Shown piece by piece: positions 20,934 through 30,659 of a stretch of DNA of 59,439 nt. The DNA is taken from IMG/VR virus record IMGVR_UViG_3300037459_000125, positions 1 to 59,439 of that record. One strand, given 5' to 3'. The position numbers and the translations under genes are program-made. The stretch comes from a virus. Each line of letters begins with the position of its first letter. Position 1 is the stretch's first letter. A model generated the notes under the pieces. It worked only from the letters and a program-made list of their open reading frames with translations, made no database searches and was not told the DNA's origin.

Positions 20934-21322
20934 TGGCCGCCCGCTCCAACCGTGACCGTGTCCTCCAAATAGCACGGTGGCTGGCCGCGGAGTTCCCGGC
21001 TCCCTACCCGGTCACCGTCCGCTGCCCGAAGAAGATCGCGGCCCTCCCGGGCTCCAAGGGCCTCGATGTCCAGATCGGGGATTCCGGAGTTACCCGACAG
21101 CGGGGCCGTAGAATTACCATCAACATTGCAGTTCGACCCGGATTCTCCCGGGCGACGGTGATCGACTCCATCCTCCACGAATGGGCCCATGCAGCCACAG
21201 TCCGCCATGCGGATATAGAGATGAACCGGGGTGATCATGATGATGAGTGGGCGCTGATGTACGGTAGGATCTACCGAAGGTTCTTCGATGAGGATGGGTG
21301 TAAGGATAGTGAGGATTTTTAG
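20933..21322 (+). CDS. SprT-like zinc metallopeptidase, 129 aa
   Basis: HEWAH within ILHEWAHAATVRH is the HExxH zinc site with the catalytic Glu. DHDDEWALMYGRIYRRF after it would supply the third ligand region of SprT-like proteases. SprT/Spartan enzymes cut DNA-bound proteins; in phage the target is unknown. ATG 20933 overlaps the preceding stop with CGGAGGG upstream. Confidence 0.75.
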   Translation: MAARSNRDRVLQIARWLAAEFPAPYPVTVRCPKKIAALPGSKGLDVQIGDSGVTRQRGRRITINIAVRPGFSRATVIDSILHEWAHAATVRHADIEMNRGDHDDEWALMYGRIYRRFFDEDGCKDSEDF

Positions 21323-21541
21323 ATGAGACGACATATCTGGGTAGTTGAGCAGCGAGACCCGAAGCGTTCTCACCTGTGGAACAATGGTACCCGAGAAAGC
21401 TGTTTCATACGGGAAAAAGATGCTGTGATCGACGCTAGACGGTCTAGAGGCCAAAGCAACGAGTTTGGTTGGGGGCTTGAGTATCGTGTAGCCAAATACA
21501 CCCCCCACGATCCACTTGAACACTACCGGGGTGGATACTGA
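21323..21541 (+). CDS. Hypothetical protein, 72 aa
   Basis: Small basic protein, beta-rich with several aromatic residues. Begins directly after the SprT-like stop. Not recognised. Confidence 0.55.
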   Translation: MRRHIWVVEQRDPKRSHLWNNGTRESCFIREKDAVIDARRSRGQSNEFGWGLEYRVAKYTPHDPLEHYRGGY

Positions 21542-21627
21542 TCCCCTCAGCGAGCGTAGCGAGCTAAGCACTCCAGACTTCCCCCCGGGGGTTGCGCTCC
21601 GGTTCCCCCCGGGGTATCCTCCCTGAA

Positions 21628-22281
21628 ATGTCCCAGACCCCCGTAGTACCAGACCCTCGTCCCGAGCCTCCTGTCTCACGCGAGCGGGCCAAGGACTATC
21701 AACTTGAAACCATCGCGCAGTTGTCAACCTTAGGGACTCCTGTGGCGACTATGGCTCAAGTGACCGGACTCTCCGAGCGATACGTTGACCGACTCTTGTC
21801 GGACGGTCGTAACGAGAAGTTCAACAAGCTCCGCGAGCGGTACAAGGAAACGAACCTCAAAAACGTAATAGGTTCCCACTTTCAGCTCGTGGATATGATC
21901 CCCCAAGCTCTACAGGCTTTCTCCGATGCCCTAGGGGGACAAGATGTACGGCTGCGAAAGGAGACCGCCCAGTGGATCTGGGACCAAGTGGTCCCGAACC
22001 TGAACGGTAAAAACGGCTCCGATAAACAGGATGCCCTCTCCATCACCATCAACCAGCCGCATGTACAGACTCAAATTGGTGAGACTATGGCCAACGTCGC
22101 CTATATGCTGTCGGGACTACGAGACGCCATCTCAAGCCAAGACCCCAACGCACATATACTGATCGGCACGGATGCCCTACCGGTACCTGAAGCCCAGCTT
22201 GAGGTATCGGGGGGGCCGGCTCCCTTGGGGGAATCATCCGGTAAGGGTGACCTACTGACCGAAGTGGTCGAGGAGAGATAA
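21628..22281 (+). CDS. Terminase small subunit-like protein
   Basis: A helix-turn-helix, VATMAQVTGLSERYVDRLLSD (about residues 37-58), is followed by a helical oligomerisation region and an acidic tail, the layout of small terminase subunits. It sits two genes before the large subunit. ATG 21628 is chosen; no good ribosome site is seen, and GC palindromes precede it. Confidence 0.65.
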   Translation: MSQTPVVPDPRPEPPVSRERAKDYQLETIAQLSTLGTPVATMAQVTGLSERYVDRLLSDGRNEKFNKLRERYKETNLKNVIGSHFQLVDMIPQALQAFSDALGGQDVRLRKETAQWIWDQVVPNLNGKNGSDKQDALSITINQPHVQTQIGETMANVAYMLSGLRDAISSQDPNAHILIGTDALPVPEAQLEVSGGPAPLGESSGKGDLLTEVVEER

Positions 22282-22282
22282 C

Positions 22283-22561
22283 GTGGCACAGAACGCTGGC
22301 GCGGGAACTAGAGGACAAGCAAGGCGAAGGGGGACAGGCGCAACAGGAATGTCTCTCCCTACAGGGGGTGCTAGTCGATTAGCCACACCCGCCCCTCTCG
22401 CTGGTCCCTCACCCCTCGCCGCACCGCCCGCTGTACCCACAACCGACTTTTCTGCCTTAGGCCCAGCCCAGAGCGCATCAATACAAGGACTGATGGAACT
22501 GTTCGGACGGATACGATCCAACCGGGGGGGGTTTGGCGGTAACGGAGGCTCCAAGGGGTGA
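22283..22561 (+). CDS. Hypothetical Ala/Gly-rich basic protein, 92 aa
   Basis: GTG 22283 follows GAGGAGAG. Low-complexity Ala/Pro/Gly sequence with a short helix (SIQGLMELFGRI) near the end. It lies between the terminase subunits and is coupled to TerL by GTGA. Role unknown. Confidence 0.5.
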   Translation: MAQNAGAGTRGQARRRGTGATGMSLPTGGASRLATPAPLAGPSPLAAPPAVPTTDFSALGPAQSASIQGLMELFGRIRSNRGGFGGNGGSKG

Positions 22562-24324
22562 GCTTCAATCTCGGCCTCGGCGTCCTCGAAGACATGAAGA
22601 CATCCGGAGGATCCCCGCGTGATCTCTCCCATCCCCAACTCAATCTCCTCAAGGAAGCCTTCGAGGACCAAGACATCGGTCTGTACTTATTCTCCACCCA
22701 GATCTTTGGTTACAAAGACCTAACACTCAGTATCCACCTTCCCATCAGCCGCTTCTTGGGGAAATGGGGCATGTCTGAAACTACTCGGTCGGGGACCATC
22801 TGGACCCCACCTACCGAGACCGACGGCCTCGTCACCGACTCCTGGCGGCGGCTGATGGTCTGTATCCCCCGCGAACACTTCAAGACCTCGATGTGTACTC
22901 GCGCCCTAGCACTCTGGACTCTTGCCCGCAACCCAGACGCGACCATAGGTATCTTCAATGAAAAAGAAGAGAATGCACAGAGCTGGACCGCGGCGATAGC
23001 GGAAGTAGTCGAGTCGTCCTTGTTGTTCCAACTGATCTGGCGTGATATGATCCCGCAAGGAATCGGATTCTGGGACAAGGAGAACGGAGTAACTCGACCT
23101 AGAGGATTGAAGTGGGGGGGTACTGGTCTCAAATTTGTACGGCCCACAATTGGTGTACCCGAACTTTCGATTGAGCCTCGCGGCATCGGGGGCGCGGTTA
23201 CCGGCAAGCACTACACTCATAAGATCCTAGACGACATCATCGGGGAGAAGACCAGTGACTCAGTCGCACTTATGCAAGACGCTATTAACTGGATCGACCA
23301 CTCTAGGCCGTTGGAACGTCCTGCCGAGAATGGTCAAGAGTTGGTTGTCCATACCCCGTGGGCCTATGCTGACGTATACGCTCACATGCTCAAAAAGTGG
23401 AAAGGTGAGTATAAAGTCCACAAGCGACACCTCCTAGAAGACAAGAACGGCAACCCCAGTCTTCAGGGGAAGTCCATCTTCCCCCAGAAGATCTCCACCA
23501 CCAAAGCCCGCCAGATGTGCAAGACAGACCCCTTCGTCTTCTGGGCTCAGTATATGTGCATCCCCAAAGCCGGTAGAACGCTGGACTTCGACGACGCATG
23601 GTTCCGCTTCGGTCGCCTAACATACTCCGGGAAGGAACCGGTGTTCGCCATTGACAAAAAGTACTACGACCCTGAGATATACGATCTGGAAGCGACTGTT
23701 TCTGTGGAGGGCCCGCCTCGGCTCATACCGCTCTCTTGGATGGAGAAGGCCGTCATCTTCGATCCGATCCCCGGGAAGGAATCGGAAAGGAAGAAAGAAA
23801 CCTACTGCCGACACGGACTTGTAGTAGTCGGTAAGGACCCCTGGGGACGTCGCTACGTCCTAGAGTCCGAACGGAGTGACCTCAATGAAACGGATGTCTG
23901 CCATCGGCTACTTACTCTCGCTAAGAAATGGAACGTCGATAAGATCGGTATCGAAGCCGTCAACGCCTTCCATCTCTACGGTCCGCTCCTCACTCTACTC
24001 TCTGAACGAGATTGGGATGACTACCTGCCCGACATCATATACGTTGAGCCGGAGGGCCGACAGAAGGACCAAAGGATTAGGGCGGACCTCGGACCCATGC
24101 ACCAAAACGGATTCTGGTACTACAACCGAGAAGGGACCTCCGAAGCCATCGAAGAGCTAACTGAGTTCCCCCACTCCACCTACAAAGATGTCTCTGATGC
24201 CCAGTCCTACACAGACAAGGTCTGCATCCGGCCCAACACCCCAGACGAAGCCCGAAGCTCTTGGTACAACGAAAAGATCGCTGAACGGGAGCGGGGACAG
24301 ACTGGTTATGGAGATTTCTTCTAG
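22558..24324 (+). CDS. terL: Terminase large subunit
   Basis: The packaging motor and headful or site-specific nuclease. The ATPase has a Walker A variant CIPREHFKTS (about 102-111) and Walker B HKILDDI. The nuclease domain has AVIFDPI, IGIEAVN and DVSDAQSY, giving acidic residues for metal binding. 588 residues, normal for the family. GTG start overlapping the previous stop. Confidence 0.9.
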   Translation: MSFNLGLGVLEDMKTSGGSPRDLSHPQLNLLKEAFEDQDIGLYLFSTQIFGYKDLTLSIHLPISRFLGKWGMSETTRSGTIWTPPTETDGLVTDSWRRLMVCIPREHFKTSMCTRALALWTLARNPDATIGIFNEKEENAQSWTAAIAEVVESSLLFQLIWRDMIPQGIGFWDKENGVTRPRGLKWGGTGLKFVRPTIGVPELSIEPRGIGGAVTGKHYTHKILDDIIGEKTSDSVALMQDAINWIDHSRPLERPAENGQELVVHTPWAYADVYAHMLKKWKGEYKVHKRHLLEDKNGNPSLQGKSIFPQKISTTKARQMCKTDPFVFWAQYMCIPKAGRTLDFDDAWFRFGRLTYSGKEPVFAIDKKYYDPEIYDLEATVSVEGPPRLIPLSWMEKAVIFDPIPGKESERKKETYCRHGLVVVGKDPWGRRYVLESERSDLNETDVCHRLLTLAKKWNVDKIGIEAVNAFHLYGPLLTLLSERDWDDYLPDIIYVEPEGRQKDQRIRADLGPMHQNGFWYYNREGTSEAIEELTEFPHSTYKDVSDAQSYTDKVCIRPNTPDEARSSWYNEKIAERERGQTGYGDFF

Positions 24325-24533
24325 TGGGACTCATGCACACCTACATCATTTGGCCCCTGACCTCCGCAACCAAGTTCAAATTCCTAGAGCTAATCCACGA
24401 ATACGAACAAGTAGAGGAAGACTCAGATGCCGCAAAAGCAATCTGTGAGGGGATACGTTCCCTTCCAGGCTACCCAAAGCTAGCCCCCGACATGAGTGAC
24501 ATCCTACTAGAAGTCACTGACGTAATGAACTGA
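24324..24533 (+). CDS. Hypothetical protein, 69 aa
   Basis: GTG 24324 shares a base with the TerL stop (TAGTG); ATG 24333 is an alternative. Acidic, helical. Between terminase and portal genes; not recognised. Confidence 0.55.
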   Translation: MGLMHTYIIWPLTSATKFKFLELIHEYEQVEEDSDAAKAICEGIRSLPGYPKLAPDMSDILLEVTDVMN

Positions 24534-24544
24534 AAGGAACCCTA

Positions 24545-25123
24545 ATGGAACTCTCAATGCCCAAGACAGTCCCCGAAACCGAGCCCGGAAGTGTCTACGT
24601 TCCGCGGCCCTTCACTTTCACCCACATCCCGGACCTAAGGGAGTTGCTTCCTAAATTCCGGGGGCGTCCCGGCTTCGAGTATCTCCAGTGCTGTGTAGCC
24701 AACCTCCGCCGCGCCCAAGACGAGGGCTGGACCGAAGTGGAGAACACCGTCATCTACACCATCGAGGGCCCCAAGGGCGAAGCTAGCATGAAGCTCCTCG
24801 CCCGTGGTAAGCCCATCCCAGGAGCCACCCACAACGCCGGAGCCCGCCTCTGTGTCTGTGACAAGTCCGTAGAGGGCTTGACCGGAGTCTGGATCAACCC
24901 TCACCGCCACGAAGAATCTCCGGAGGTTCCAGATTTGACGACCAGTGGAGATGAGACTACGTGTGTAGATTTGACGACTCAGGGGGGCCCCGCGACACCG
25001 AAGAGAGTCGAAGAACCTAAGTACGAGGTTGGTACCTCAGATTCTAATGTCAACACGGCAGTAAACAACCCACCGGATGAGACTCCGGTATTCCGCTCCG
25101 GAGGAGGTCCAAGTGCCGCATAG
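24545..25123 (+). CDS. Hypothetical protein, 192 aa
   Basis: ATG 24545 follows AAAGGA. The N-terminal 125 residues look folded, with CVANLRRAQDEGW and RLCVCDK; the tail is acidic and Thr/Pro-rich. Located just upstream of the portal. Not recognised. Confidence 0.6.
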   Translation: MELSMPKTVPETEPGSVYVPRPFTFTHIPDLRELLPKFRGRPGFEYLQCCVANLRRAQDEGWTEVENTVIYTIEGPKGEASMKLLARGKPIPGATHNAGARLCVCDKSVEGLTGVWINPHRHEESPEVPDLTTSGDETTCVDLTTQGGPATPKRVEEPKYEVGTSDSNVNTAVNNPPDETPVFRSGGGPSAA

Positions 25124-25376
25124 TCGAAGTCTAGCCGACCTTAGAGGACACCAGAGGTCCGACGCTCCCGTAGTAGGGGCGACCAACTTCGCCGGAGGTG
25201 CGGGGACTCCTGCTCCGTCTCCTACCCCGGTCGGTGCTCCCAAACAGCAGACCACCACAGCCGACGGGCCCATCGGAGAGCGAATCGGCAAACGAGTCCA
25301 AGGAGCCAAGGACAGTGTCCAAGGTGTCAAGGATCTAGTCAAGAAACTTGGTGGTTCCTCGGGATCCTTTCCTTGA
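25113..25376 (+). CDS. Hypothetical protein with C-terminal amphipathic helix, 87 aa
   Basis: GTG 25113 has GGAGG five bases upstream. Proline/glycine-rich first half, then IGKRVQGAKDSVQGVKDLVKKL, a basic amphipathic helix. Ends overlapping the portal start (TTGA). Possibly a minor head protein. Confidence 0.55.
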   Translation: MPHSRSLADLRGHQRSDAPVVGATNFAGGAGTPAPSPTPVGAPKQQTTTADGPIGERIGKRVQGAKDSVQGVKDLVKKLGGSSGSFP

Positions 25377-27349
25377 TCCTCCCGGGCCAAGCGCTCCCGA
25401 TCTCCGACAAGGTCTCCGAAGGCTTGGGCCGAGAACTGTCCCAAGCCATAGACGACATGGAGTCGAACTTCTCGACCTTCTTTGACGACATCGAGACGCA
25501 CTGGAAGTGGTACGAGGCCACTCCCCTGACCCAAGGCCCGCGCAACTTCCCCTTCAAGGGAGCCAGCAACATCGTAGTCCCCCTGATCCAGATCATGGCC
25601 GACACCTTCGTCAACCGAGCCTATGCTTCGATCTTCGGTCAGAGGGAAAGGGTCTGGTCACTCTCCACAGAGAGGGAGGACCTGGACCGTCAGGTCAAGG
25701 ACGTAGCCCGTTGGCTAAACTGGGCTGCTAACGACAACGACTTCTCCATCCGGCTCCCTGCCTACGACCAGATGCTAGAGATGGCAGTTATCGGCTCCTC
25801 CGTCATAGGTCTTAACTGGAGGACTGATGTCCGCTGGGCCTACGTGGGCACCGGTAAGAAGCTTCGAGCCCAACAGGTCCGCTACGCCCGTGGAGCCCAC
25901 CCCGAGCACATCCCCCGCGAACAGATCCTCTGGGACACGAACTTCCTGATCCAAGACGCCCCGATGGTGGTCCGGGAGTTCCGACTCCAGTGGACCCAGC
26001 TCCGTAACCTCGCGGCTCTCAACGAAGCCTACGACAAAGAGGCCGTAGAGTTGATCCAAGGCCACGGTGGCCCCCGCGGACCCTCCCAAAGAATTAGGGA
26101 GGCCAAAGAACGGGAGGACGGACGCCAGCCCTCCGTCATGGGCGCGGACACCGAGCACGATATCCGGGAGATCCACCTCGACTGGCCGATGCTGGACCAA
26201 CTGGGCTTCGAGTCTGATGTGGCCCCCAAGCCCGGTAAGGAACGGATGAAGACCCCATCTCCCCCAATCGTCGTAACCCTAGACCGCAACAGTCAGAGGG
26301 TCCTAAAGGTAATCGCCGAGCCCTACTTCTTCCCCTTCAAACCCTTCTTCGACATCTTCTACCGGAAGCGATCCGGTCGGGGCCACAGCGCAGGCATGGC
26401 CAAGAAGCTCGAACACCTACAGCGCTCAATGACCACCAGTCTCAACCAGGCCCACGATGCTCGAACCCGTGCCAACGCTGTCTGGGCCAAGACCAAGCGC
26501 CGCGACATGCTCAACCGTCCCATCGACCCCTCGACCATGATCTACGATCCGGACATGAAATCGGTGGAAGCCTTCAGCCTAGGCCCCCAGTCCACTTTCG
26601 ACGACATGAGGATCCTCACCGCCGTAAACACAATGGCGGAACGCCTGACTGGTATGTCCGACCCCGCAATGGGCCGCGAGACTCGCCAAGGTGGTCACCC
26701 CTCTCCGGCCACCTCCACCCTCGCTCTCCTAGACCAGTCGGAGATAATGCAGGGCACCACCCGGGAACTAATCCGTAGCCAATACAGCCGACTCGGGGAG
26801 GCCATTGCCTCCCTCTACCAACAGTTCGAGACCAACGATGACGGGAAGCTCCAACGACTCCTGGGCGAAGGGGACGCCAAGAACGTAGAAGAGTTCCTCT
26901 TCCCCACCGACCCAGTCTCCGGCTCCCTAATGTTCGACGTTACCGCCATGTCCTCACACAACACCCCGAAGGCGGAGATGGAGAAATCCATCCTCATCAG
27001 CCAGATGAACAGCAACTATTGGCTGATGCTAATCAAGGGTGTCCAATTCCTAGAGAACCCCCAAGTGGGACCAATGGTCAAGGAAGCCATCATTGGAGCT
27101 ATCCGGGCCTCAACCAAATCCCACCTCAGATTCCTAGAATCAGGAGACATAGATGACCTCGAACGATACGTCTTTAGCCTCGCCGAGAACGAACGGAGCG
27201 GAGCCGATGACCTACGAGAAGCTGCGGGACGCGCCACAGAGATTGCGGAAGCTCGCTTGGGTGCTCAAGGGGGCGGAGTGGGAGGCCCTGGCGGAGTTCC
27301 TACAAATGGAGCGGCAGGACCGCCTCAGCCTACTGGAGGATTCCAATGA
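25373..27349 (+). CDS. Portal protein
   Basis: Twelve copies would form the head vertex ring through which DNA passes. Features seen are the N-terminal helical region, WKWYEATPL..., NFPFKGASNIVVPLIQ (typical early portal segment), a long stem-like helical middle and a Gly-rich tail. 658 residues. TTG start overlapping the previous stop. Position between terminase and capsid supports the call. Confidence 0.85.
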   Translation: MILPGQALPISDKVSEGLGRELSQAIDDMESNFSTFFDDIETHWKWYEATPLTQGPRNFPFKGASNIVVPLIQIMADTFVNRAYASIFGQRERVWSLSTEREDLDRQVKDVARWLNWAANDNDFSIRLPAYDQMLEMAVIGSSVIGLNWRTDVRWAYVGTGKKLRAQQVRYARGAHPEHIPREQILWDTNFLIQDAPMVVREFRLQWTQLRNLAALNEAYDKEAVELIQGHGGPRGPSQRIREAKEREDGRQPSVMGADTEHDIREIHLDWPMLDQLGFESDVAPKPGKERMKTPSPPIVVTLDRNSQRVLKVIAEPYFFPFKPFFDIFYRKRSGRGHSAGMAKKLEHLQRSMTTSLNQAHDARTRANAVWAKTKRRDMLNRPIDPSTMIYDPDMKSVEAFSLGPQSTFDDMRILTAVNTMAERLTGMSDPAMGRETRQGGHPSPATSTLALLDQSEIMQGTTRELIRSQYSRLGEAIASLYQQFETNDDGKLQRLLGEGDAKNVEEFLFPTDPVSGSLMFDVTAMSSHNTPKAEMEKSILISQMNSNYWLMLIKGVQFLENPQVGPMVKEAIIGAIRASTKSHLRFLESGDIDDLERYVFSLAENERSGADDLREAAGRATEIAEARLGAQGGGVGGPGGVPTNGAAGPPQPTGGFQ

Positions 27350-27527
27350 TCCAGCCGAACGTGAAGCCTGTCGAATTATTGCTAAGTGGATCAAGAACTT
27401 CCTTGGGGTGGCTCGGGATTATATCTTGGATCAAGACACTGCGGACCGCGAGCCCGTGGCCGAAACCGAGCCCGATTATATGGCCCGAGACAGCAGCAGC
27501 ACAGTCCCCCCAGGGGACCCTACTTGA
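27207..27527 (+). CDS. Hypothetical protein overlapping the portal end, 106 aa
   Basis: ATG 27207 has GGAG five bases upstream and lies 143 bases inside the portal gene in another frame. Helical protein (ACRIIAKWIKNFLGVARDYIL) with acidic tail. The stretch after the portal stop can only be coded here, which supports the frame. Function unknown. Confidence 0.6.
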   Translation: MTYEKLRDAPQRLRKLAWVLKGAEWEALAEFLQMERQDRLSLLEDSNDPAEREACRIIAKWIKNFLGVARDYILDQDTADREPVAETEPDYMARDSSSTVPPGDPT

Positions 27528-27552
27528 CAGAACTGTCCCCGCGGGGCATTAT
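27524..27552 (+). promoter_or_regulatory. Candidate promoter for the head genes
   Basis: TTGACA (27524-27529) and CATTAT (27547-27552) are 17 bases apart. The spacer contains the palindrome TCCCCGCGGGG. The expected start would lie very close to the ribosome site of the 27569 gene, so the mRNA leader would be only about ten bases. Confidence 0.45.
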
Positions 27553-27568
27553 CTAGAAAGGAACCCCT

Positions 27569-28435
27569 ATGCCTGACGACAATCTATTCCCAGACGCGAC
27601 CCCGAAGACTGAGACCCCCCCGGGGGATCCGCCTAAGGGCAATGGTGCTGACCCCGCGGGGGAAGCTCCCTTATCCGGAGCCGCCATCGCCCAGTTGATT
27701 TCCGACAGCAACGCTCCCTTGGCTGCCCAGATTGAAAAGCTGGCAGAGGCTACAGCAGCCGCAGCAGCCGCGGCTCAGACTCCAGCCCCACCGCCTCCGC
27801 AAGACACGGGGGCCCCTCCGGAGGACTTCCTGACCCGGTTCGCCAATGACCCCGAAGCAGCAATCCGAGAGGTAGCTGGGGGCCAGATGCAAGTCGCTGT
27901 CCCCCTAATGTCGGGCCTAATCAACTCCACAGTGGCGAACTTCATAGGCCGAGAGACCGCGGACATCGACCGTGACTTCGGTAAGGGAGCTTGGGATAAG
28001 TTCTTCGACAAGCCCCTCGGGGTCCTGATGGACGGCTACCGAAAGTCGAACGTAGCTGCCTTGGCCGACGACTCCACTATCCGCCGAGAAGTGGACGGAC
28101 TCAAGGGCCGGATGTTCAACGAGCTAGTCGAGTTCCGGGAGGCCAGCCGAAAAACTGAGACTGAAGGAACCGAGGCCGACACCAAGAAGTTGGTAGACGG
28201 AGTGACCGAGACTGTGATAGCACAAACGAACCTGTCCGGGGGCATCCGTCGGATCTCCGGCGGAGAGGAAGAGATCACCGAAGGAGTAAAGGGATACCTA
28301 GCCGAAAGGATCGCTGCCATCGGAGGCGACGAGACCGGTAAAGACTTCCTCGCCCGCACCGACTACGGGGACTCAATCGAAGACTACATGGCCCATCAGA
28401 AGAAACTCGAAGCGGCCTCGGGAGGTGCATCGTGA
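27569..28435 (+). CDS. Scaffold-like head assembly protein
   Basis: Acidic, Pro/Ala-rich N-terminus, a long helical centre and a helical C-terminus, placed between portal and capsid. This composition and position fit a scaffolding protein that shapes the procapsid. No sequence motif proves it. ATG has AAAGGAACCCCT upstream. Confidence 0.6.
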   Translation: MPDDNLFPDATPKTETPPGDPPKGNGADPAGEAPLSGAAIAQLISDSNAPLAAQIEKLAEATAAAAAAAQTPAPPPPQDTGAPPEDFLTRFANDPEAAIREVAGGQMQVAVPLMSGLINSTVANFIGRETADIDRDFGKGAWDKFFDKPLGVLMDGYRKSNVAALADDSTIRREVDGLKGRMFNELVEFREASRKTETEGTEADTKKLVDGVTETVIAQTNLSGGIRRISGGEEEITEGVKGYLAERIAAIGGDETGKDFLARTDYGDSIEDYMAHQKKLEAASGGAS

Positions 28436-29022
28436 GCATCGGACTAGGTGGAGGCTCAGACCGGGAATGGTTAGAGACTCTCGACATCGAAGGCAACCGT
28501 AACTCAGAGTTGGGGGTGGAAGAGAAGACCATCGGCTCCCATGTCGGCCCCTACTCGGGCCTGAACGTAATGAACCCCCAGCCGGGTTACGAATACGAAT
28601 GGCTCCTCAACCCCTCCCGCTCCGGCGGCAGGCTCTCCGACAGTCACATGATTCACCAGATCGGCGGCGAGGTAGTTCAGGAGGGCGATCTTGAATTCGC
28701 TGCCTACAGAGATATGGAAGGGATGCAGGCCAGCGGAGTAGACACCGCCTCTGTCTTCAACGAACTGGTCCTAGTCCGAATCCCCGTAGAGAAACAACGC
28801 GCCCGGATGCAAGCACAACTGGACGCTAACAACCGAATGTTGCGAAAGGGTCCTGACGAGTCTTTCGTGAACAGCGCCTCCTACCTAGAAGGTGAGAGGT
28901 ACAGTGATCGGGGGCCCACCCGCTTCGCCTTGCGTAGCCATAAGACAGTCTTCAAACACGGCAACGAAGAGGCTGAAGTCTCACTCCCTGATTCTGGAAT
29001 AGTTAGAACTGAAAACAGATAA
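28432..29022 (+). CDS. Hypothetical virion-module protein, 196 aa
   Basis: GTG start overlapping the scaffold-like stop. Sequence has PQPGYEYEWLLNPSR and a helical EKQRARMQAQLDANNRML region. Proteins with a similar 'YEYEW' pattern occur next to capsid genes in other podoviruses, from memory. Possibly a second assembly factor. Confidence 0.55.
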   Translation: MSIGLGGGSDREWLETLDIEGNRNSELGVEEKTIGSHVGPYSGLNVMNPQPGYEYEWLLNPSRSGGRLSDSHMIHQIGGEVVQEGDLEFAAYRDMEGMQASGVDTASVFNELVLVRIPVEKQRARMQAQLDANNRMLRKGPDESFVNSASYLEGERYSDRGPTRFALRSHKTVFKHGNEEAEVSLPDSGIVRTENR

Positions 29023-29041
29023 CTGAGAAGGAGACTATTGA

Positions 29042-29641
29042 ATGGCATTTGATGACATTCAGATCCATAGCTCTCAAGGTGGGGTGAATCCTCGTATCTT
29101 CTACTTTGGAATGGACGCCAGTGAGGCGTTCTCCAGAGGAGATGTGGTTACTCTCGCCGATACAGGGCAAGTGCAAGAAGCACTAACTACAGGTGTGCTT
29201 CCGGCAGGTCTAACGGGCGTTGCTATGGCAGGCTCGGTAGGTCCCGTCGGGACCACGTACAACAACCCAAGAACGGGAACTACCTATACCGAGAACGACG
29301 CAATTCCTGTTGCGATGTTCGATCTAGGTACCGTTTGGAGAACTCACCAATTCACCGAAGCAGCTTCGACATTTAACGAAGCGGCTCCTACCCGGGCCAG
29401 CATCGGTGACACCTGTTCGATTATGTCCATCGGTGGAGTTTGGGGAGTAGACCAGGGTGAGGATGCCGATGAAGCGACTTGTCGCATCATGGATGTCCTG
29501 AACGCCCGGGGCGAATCCATCCAAGACACGGGTGAAACTCTAACCGCAACCGCAACCGACTACTGGGTAATCTTCCAGGTGGTCGCACACATGCAGACAC
29601 CGGACTCGGCTGAAGCCGCTGATCCGATTTCTGAGACATAG
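29042..29641 (+). CDS. Head decoration-like protein, 199 aa
   Basis: Beta-rich protein with FSRGDVVTLADTGQV and the pattern of small head or decoration proteins (DUF2190-like in feel). Directly upstream of the capsid gene. The gene at 30699 has a similar layout (FLVGEPIAQQSGGRA...GIAAH). Strong AAGGAG upstream. Confidence 0.55.
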   Translation: MAFDDIQIHSSQGGVNPRIFYFGMDASEAFSRGDVVTLADTGQVQEALTTGVLPAGLTGVAMAGSVGPVGTTYNNPRTGTTYTENDAIPVAMFDLGTVWRTHQFTEAASTFNEAAPTRASIGDTCSIMSIGGVWGVDQGEDADEATCRIMDVLNARGESIQDTGETLTATATDYWVIFQVVAHMQTPDSAEAADPISET

Positions 29642-29650
29642 GAGTAACGT

Positions 29651-30571
29651 ATGGGTACTTTCACATTCAACCATCCGGAACTCCTGGAAAGAGATACCAA
29701 AGATATCTTTTTCAAGAATTTCGGCATGATCCCGCTACTCTACACATCCCTCTTCAACACTAAAACTTCAACGAAGGCTTATGAGGATGGGATGCGAGTC
29801 GCGGGAATGGGCACCTTCCACACCAAAGCGGAAGGCACTCCCATCGGATTCGACGATCCGGTATCCGCCAGCGTGGTCCGAACGGTCCACACTGTCTACG
29901 GACTGGGTTTTCGGGTGACGATGGAAATGAGCGACGATGACCAGCACGGCATCATCAGTCAGATGCCCGCTGATCTCGGCGACAGCGCCCGCGACCACCA
30001 GGAGCGACTAGCCTGGAGTCTGGTCAACGACGCATTCGCCGGAAACACCTACACTGGTCTCGTTGACGGTGCGGCGGCTGTATCGCTCTGCAATGCCACA
30101 CACACAAACCTGAAGACGGGGACCACACAGTCCAACGTCCTCACACCTCCGGTAGCCCTCTCGGTCACCGGTCTGGAGTCCCTGATGACCACGGCCTCCA
30201 CGACCCAGTCCGAAGAGGACCGGTACATCAGCCTCACCCAATCAAAGCTGGTCTACCATCCGGATCTCCAACACACAGCCCACGTCCTTCTGAACACGGA
30301 GTTCAGGTCCGGATCATCGGACAACGACCGAAGTACAGTCGTCTCGTCCCGGTCCGGCATCACACCGCTGGAGCGGACGGGTATCCCCTACCTGACCTCG
30401 ACAACGGCGTGGTTCCTCTCGGGGAAGAATGACCTGACCTGGAACAACAGGAAGAGTCTGACCTTCAGCCGAGACAAGGACTCCGATTCGATGGATCAGA
30501 AATTCATGGCGATCTACCGTGCGTCAGTGATGCACCGTGAGTGGAGAGGTTTCTGGGGCTCGAATGCTTAG
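29651..30571 (+). CDS. Major capsid protein
   Basis: 306 residues. N-terminal helix followed by the elongated loop region, a central P-domain-like part (RDHQERLAWSLVNDAFAG) and the C-terminal strand SDSMDQKFMAIYRASV. Length, order and position after scaffold fit an HK97-fold capsid protein. A terminator follows, as often behind capsid genes. Confidence 0.8.
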   Translation: MGTFTFNHPELLERDTKDIFFKNFGMIPLLYTSLFNTKTSTKAYEDGMRVAGMGTFHTKAEGTPIGFDDPVSASVVRTVHTVYGLGFRVTMEMSDDDQHGIISQMPADLGDSARDHQERLAWSLVNDAFAGNTYTGLVDGAAAVSLCNATHTNLKTGTTQSNVLTPPVALSVTGLESLMTTASTTQSEEDRYISLTQSKLVYHPDLQHTAHVLLNTEFRSGSSDNDRSTVVSSRSGITPLERTGIPYLTSTTAWFLSGKNDLTWNNRKSLTFSRDKDSDSMDQKFMAIYRASVMHREWRGFWGSNA

Positions 30572-30627
30572 TGCATAGCACTAATCAAGTCTGAGCGTGG
30601 CCACGGGGGGCCATCTCACAGGTCGCT

Positions 30628-30658
30628 GGCACGCCGACCTTAATTAGCGTGCCCTTTT
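30628..30658 (+). terminator. Rho-independent terminator after the capsid gene
   Basis: GGCACGC (30628-30634) pairs with GCGTGCC (30647-30653), followed by CTTTT. It may stop part of the transcription and so raise capsid mRNA relative to the downstream genes. Confidence 0.75.
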
Positions 30659-30659
30659 G

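Noticed and set aside
20918-21727. 269-codon minus-strand ORF
   Set aside because: Covers three plus-strand genes including the SprT-like protease with its HEWAH site; low-complexity shadow.
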